From Tyto alba (lineage: Eukaryota > Chordata > Aves > Strigiformes > Tytonidae): 64,000 bases of DNA. A model generated the notes under the pieces. That model searched no databases and was not told the DNA's origin. It saw only the letters and a program-made list of their open reading frames with translations. Positions 63,415 to 64,000 of this stretch are shown one piece after another (position 1 is the first letter of the stretch; the number at the start of each line of letters is the position of its first letter). The position numbers and the translations under genes were made by a program. Location: contig NW_024881321.1 of assembly GCF_018691265.1 (NCBI RefSeq), forward strand, positions 19,238,198 through 19,302,197, read 5' to 3'.

Positions 63415-63590
63415 TGTATGTATTTAGGGGGGTTCCCCCGGCCGAGCGCCCCGAGAGCCGGCAGGCAGCCGGGCGGGTGCTGCAAAACCTGCCTGAGCTC
63501 TGGGAAAGCGATGTTATTCGTGCTTCATTTCTCCAGCGCTTTGGAGCGTTACTTTTACTTGCTAATCACGAAGGGGCGCTTAAATAATTG
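63415..63590. promoter_or_regulatory. second GC-rich, CpG-containing patch
   Basis: A short CpG-rich segment (about 63,436-63,480) lies 1.2 kb beyond the main island, just after the pyrimidine tract. It may be part of the same promoter domain. The plus-strand frame 63,114-63,587 crosses T-runs and this patch and has no recognisable product. Confidence 0.35.
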
Positions 63591-63860
63591 AGAGTACGTT
63601 TAAGCATAAAGCAGTCAGTTTCTAATCTTTTCAGGGGAAAAGGGACTAATCTGCACCTGCTGTGAGAGCCCTTTTTTTATTTATTCTGTATATTACTCCC
63701 ACTCCAAGCTGGACCTGATGGCTCCAATTACAGTTGAGCCTTGTGGAATCCATATCCTCACTTTCGCAGCCCCTTTCTCTGCTCCCCTCTTCTTCGAAGG
63801 TATAAACTTTTTCTTGTCAGAGAAGAGGGAGTGAGGGGATTCTTACCAGGAACCACTTAG
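63591..63860. promoter_or_regulatory. candidate conserved element
   Basis: Complex unique sequence with an E-box CACCTG near 63,655, a CCAATTACAG word near 63,724 and a TATA-like GGTATAAAC near 63,799. There are no repeat signatures. The assignment is by texture and its position near the CpG island only. Confidence 0.25.
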
Positions 63861-63868
63861 CTGAGACA

Positions 63869-63932
63869 GTATATATATATATATTTATTTATTTATATAT
63901 ATATATGTGTGTGTATATACTTTTTTTTTTTT
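63869..63932. repeat. (TA)n / (TTTA)n / (TG)n compound microsatellite with T-run
   Basis: TA repeats, then TTTA units, then TA again, TG units, and finally a T12 run to 63,932. This is simple-sequence DNA. Confidence 0.95.
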
Positions 63933-64000
63933 AAGAATTCCCAAGCTCTGCAAATTTGTCTTCTTTCTATTGCCTCCACTGTGCCATATGCCTGTTTGTA

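Noticed and set aside
1..64000. CRISPR arrays, bacterial operons, phage or plasmid features
   Set aside because: The composition, CR1 and LTR content, microsatellites and lack of long coding frames show vertebrate nuclear DNA.

Overview
This window looks like a piece of a bird genome. It has an AT-rich background, long gene-free stretches and a classic avian CR1 LINE 3' end at 21.14-21.42 kb. It also carries three solitary retroviral LTRs of types I associate with songbirds and other Neoaves. The order Passeriformes is a reasonable guess but is not proven by the sequence. I find no protein-coding gene, tRNA, rRNA or CRISPR array that I can defend. Nearly all open frames are short, unrelated to any protein I know, and fall in low-complexity, repeat or CpG-rich DNA. 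The window is best read as an intergenic desert, or the inside of a very large intron, ending at a CpG island.

Layout. 0-1.8 kb: unremarkable AT-rich DNA. 1.8-3.83 kb: an old L2-type LINE on the plus strand, recognisable by its pyrimidine-rich sense strand, a degraded reverse-transcriptase segment and an (AAT)n-type 3' tail. 3.8-21 kb: mostly unique AT-rich DNA, with one isolated CpG-rich patch at 16.6-16.9 kb. 21.1-21.4 kb: CR1 3' end. 26.1-26.25 kb: GATA microsatellite. 28.67-29.16 kb: an ERVL-type solo LTR on the minus strand with a perfect 5-bp target duplication. 31-34.1 kb: a cluster of ancient amniote repeats (an L2-like tail, a minus-strand CR1 reverse-transcriptase fragment, a repeat shared with turtles, and an old CR1 3' piece). 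38.8-39.7 kb: a solo LTR with a perfect 6-bp target duplication, swollen by a roughly 0.4-kb TTTTC pentanucleotide array. 40.67-41.64 kb: a second ERVL-type LTR on the plus strand. 41.6-57 kb: unique AT-rich DNA with scattered SINE-like relics. 57.4-61.3 kb: A/T-rich but complex sequence with many homeodomain-like TAAT cores, resembling conserved enhancers. 61.39-62.26 kb: a strong CpG island. 62.3-63.9 kb: more complex, enhancer- or promoter-like DNA with a pyrimidine tract and a second GC-rich patch.

The CpG island and its AT-rich flanks suggest that a gene start, possibly of a developmental regulator, lies at or just beyond the right end. That is inference only, and I cannot name the gene. 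The strongest results that rest directly on the sequence are the LTR boundaries with target-site duplications, the microsatellite expansion inside an LTR, and two poly(A) runs enclosed by perfect 10-bp inverted repeats. I see no evidence of a new multi-gene system.
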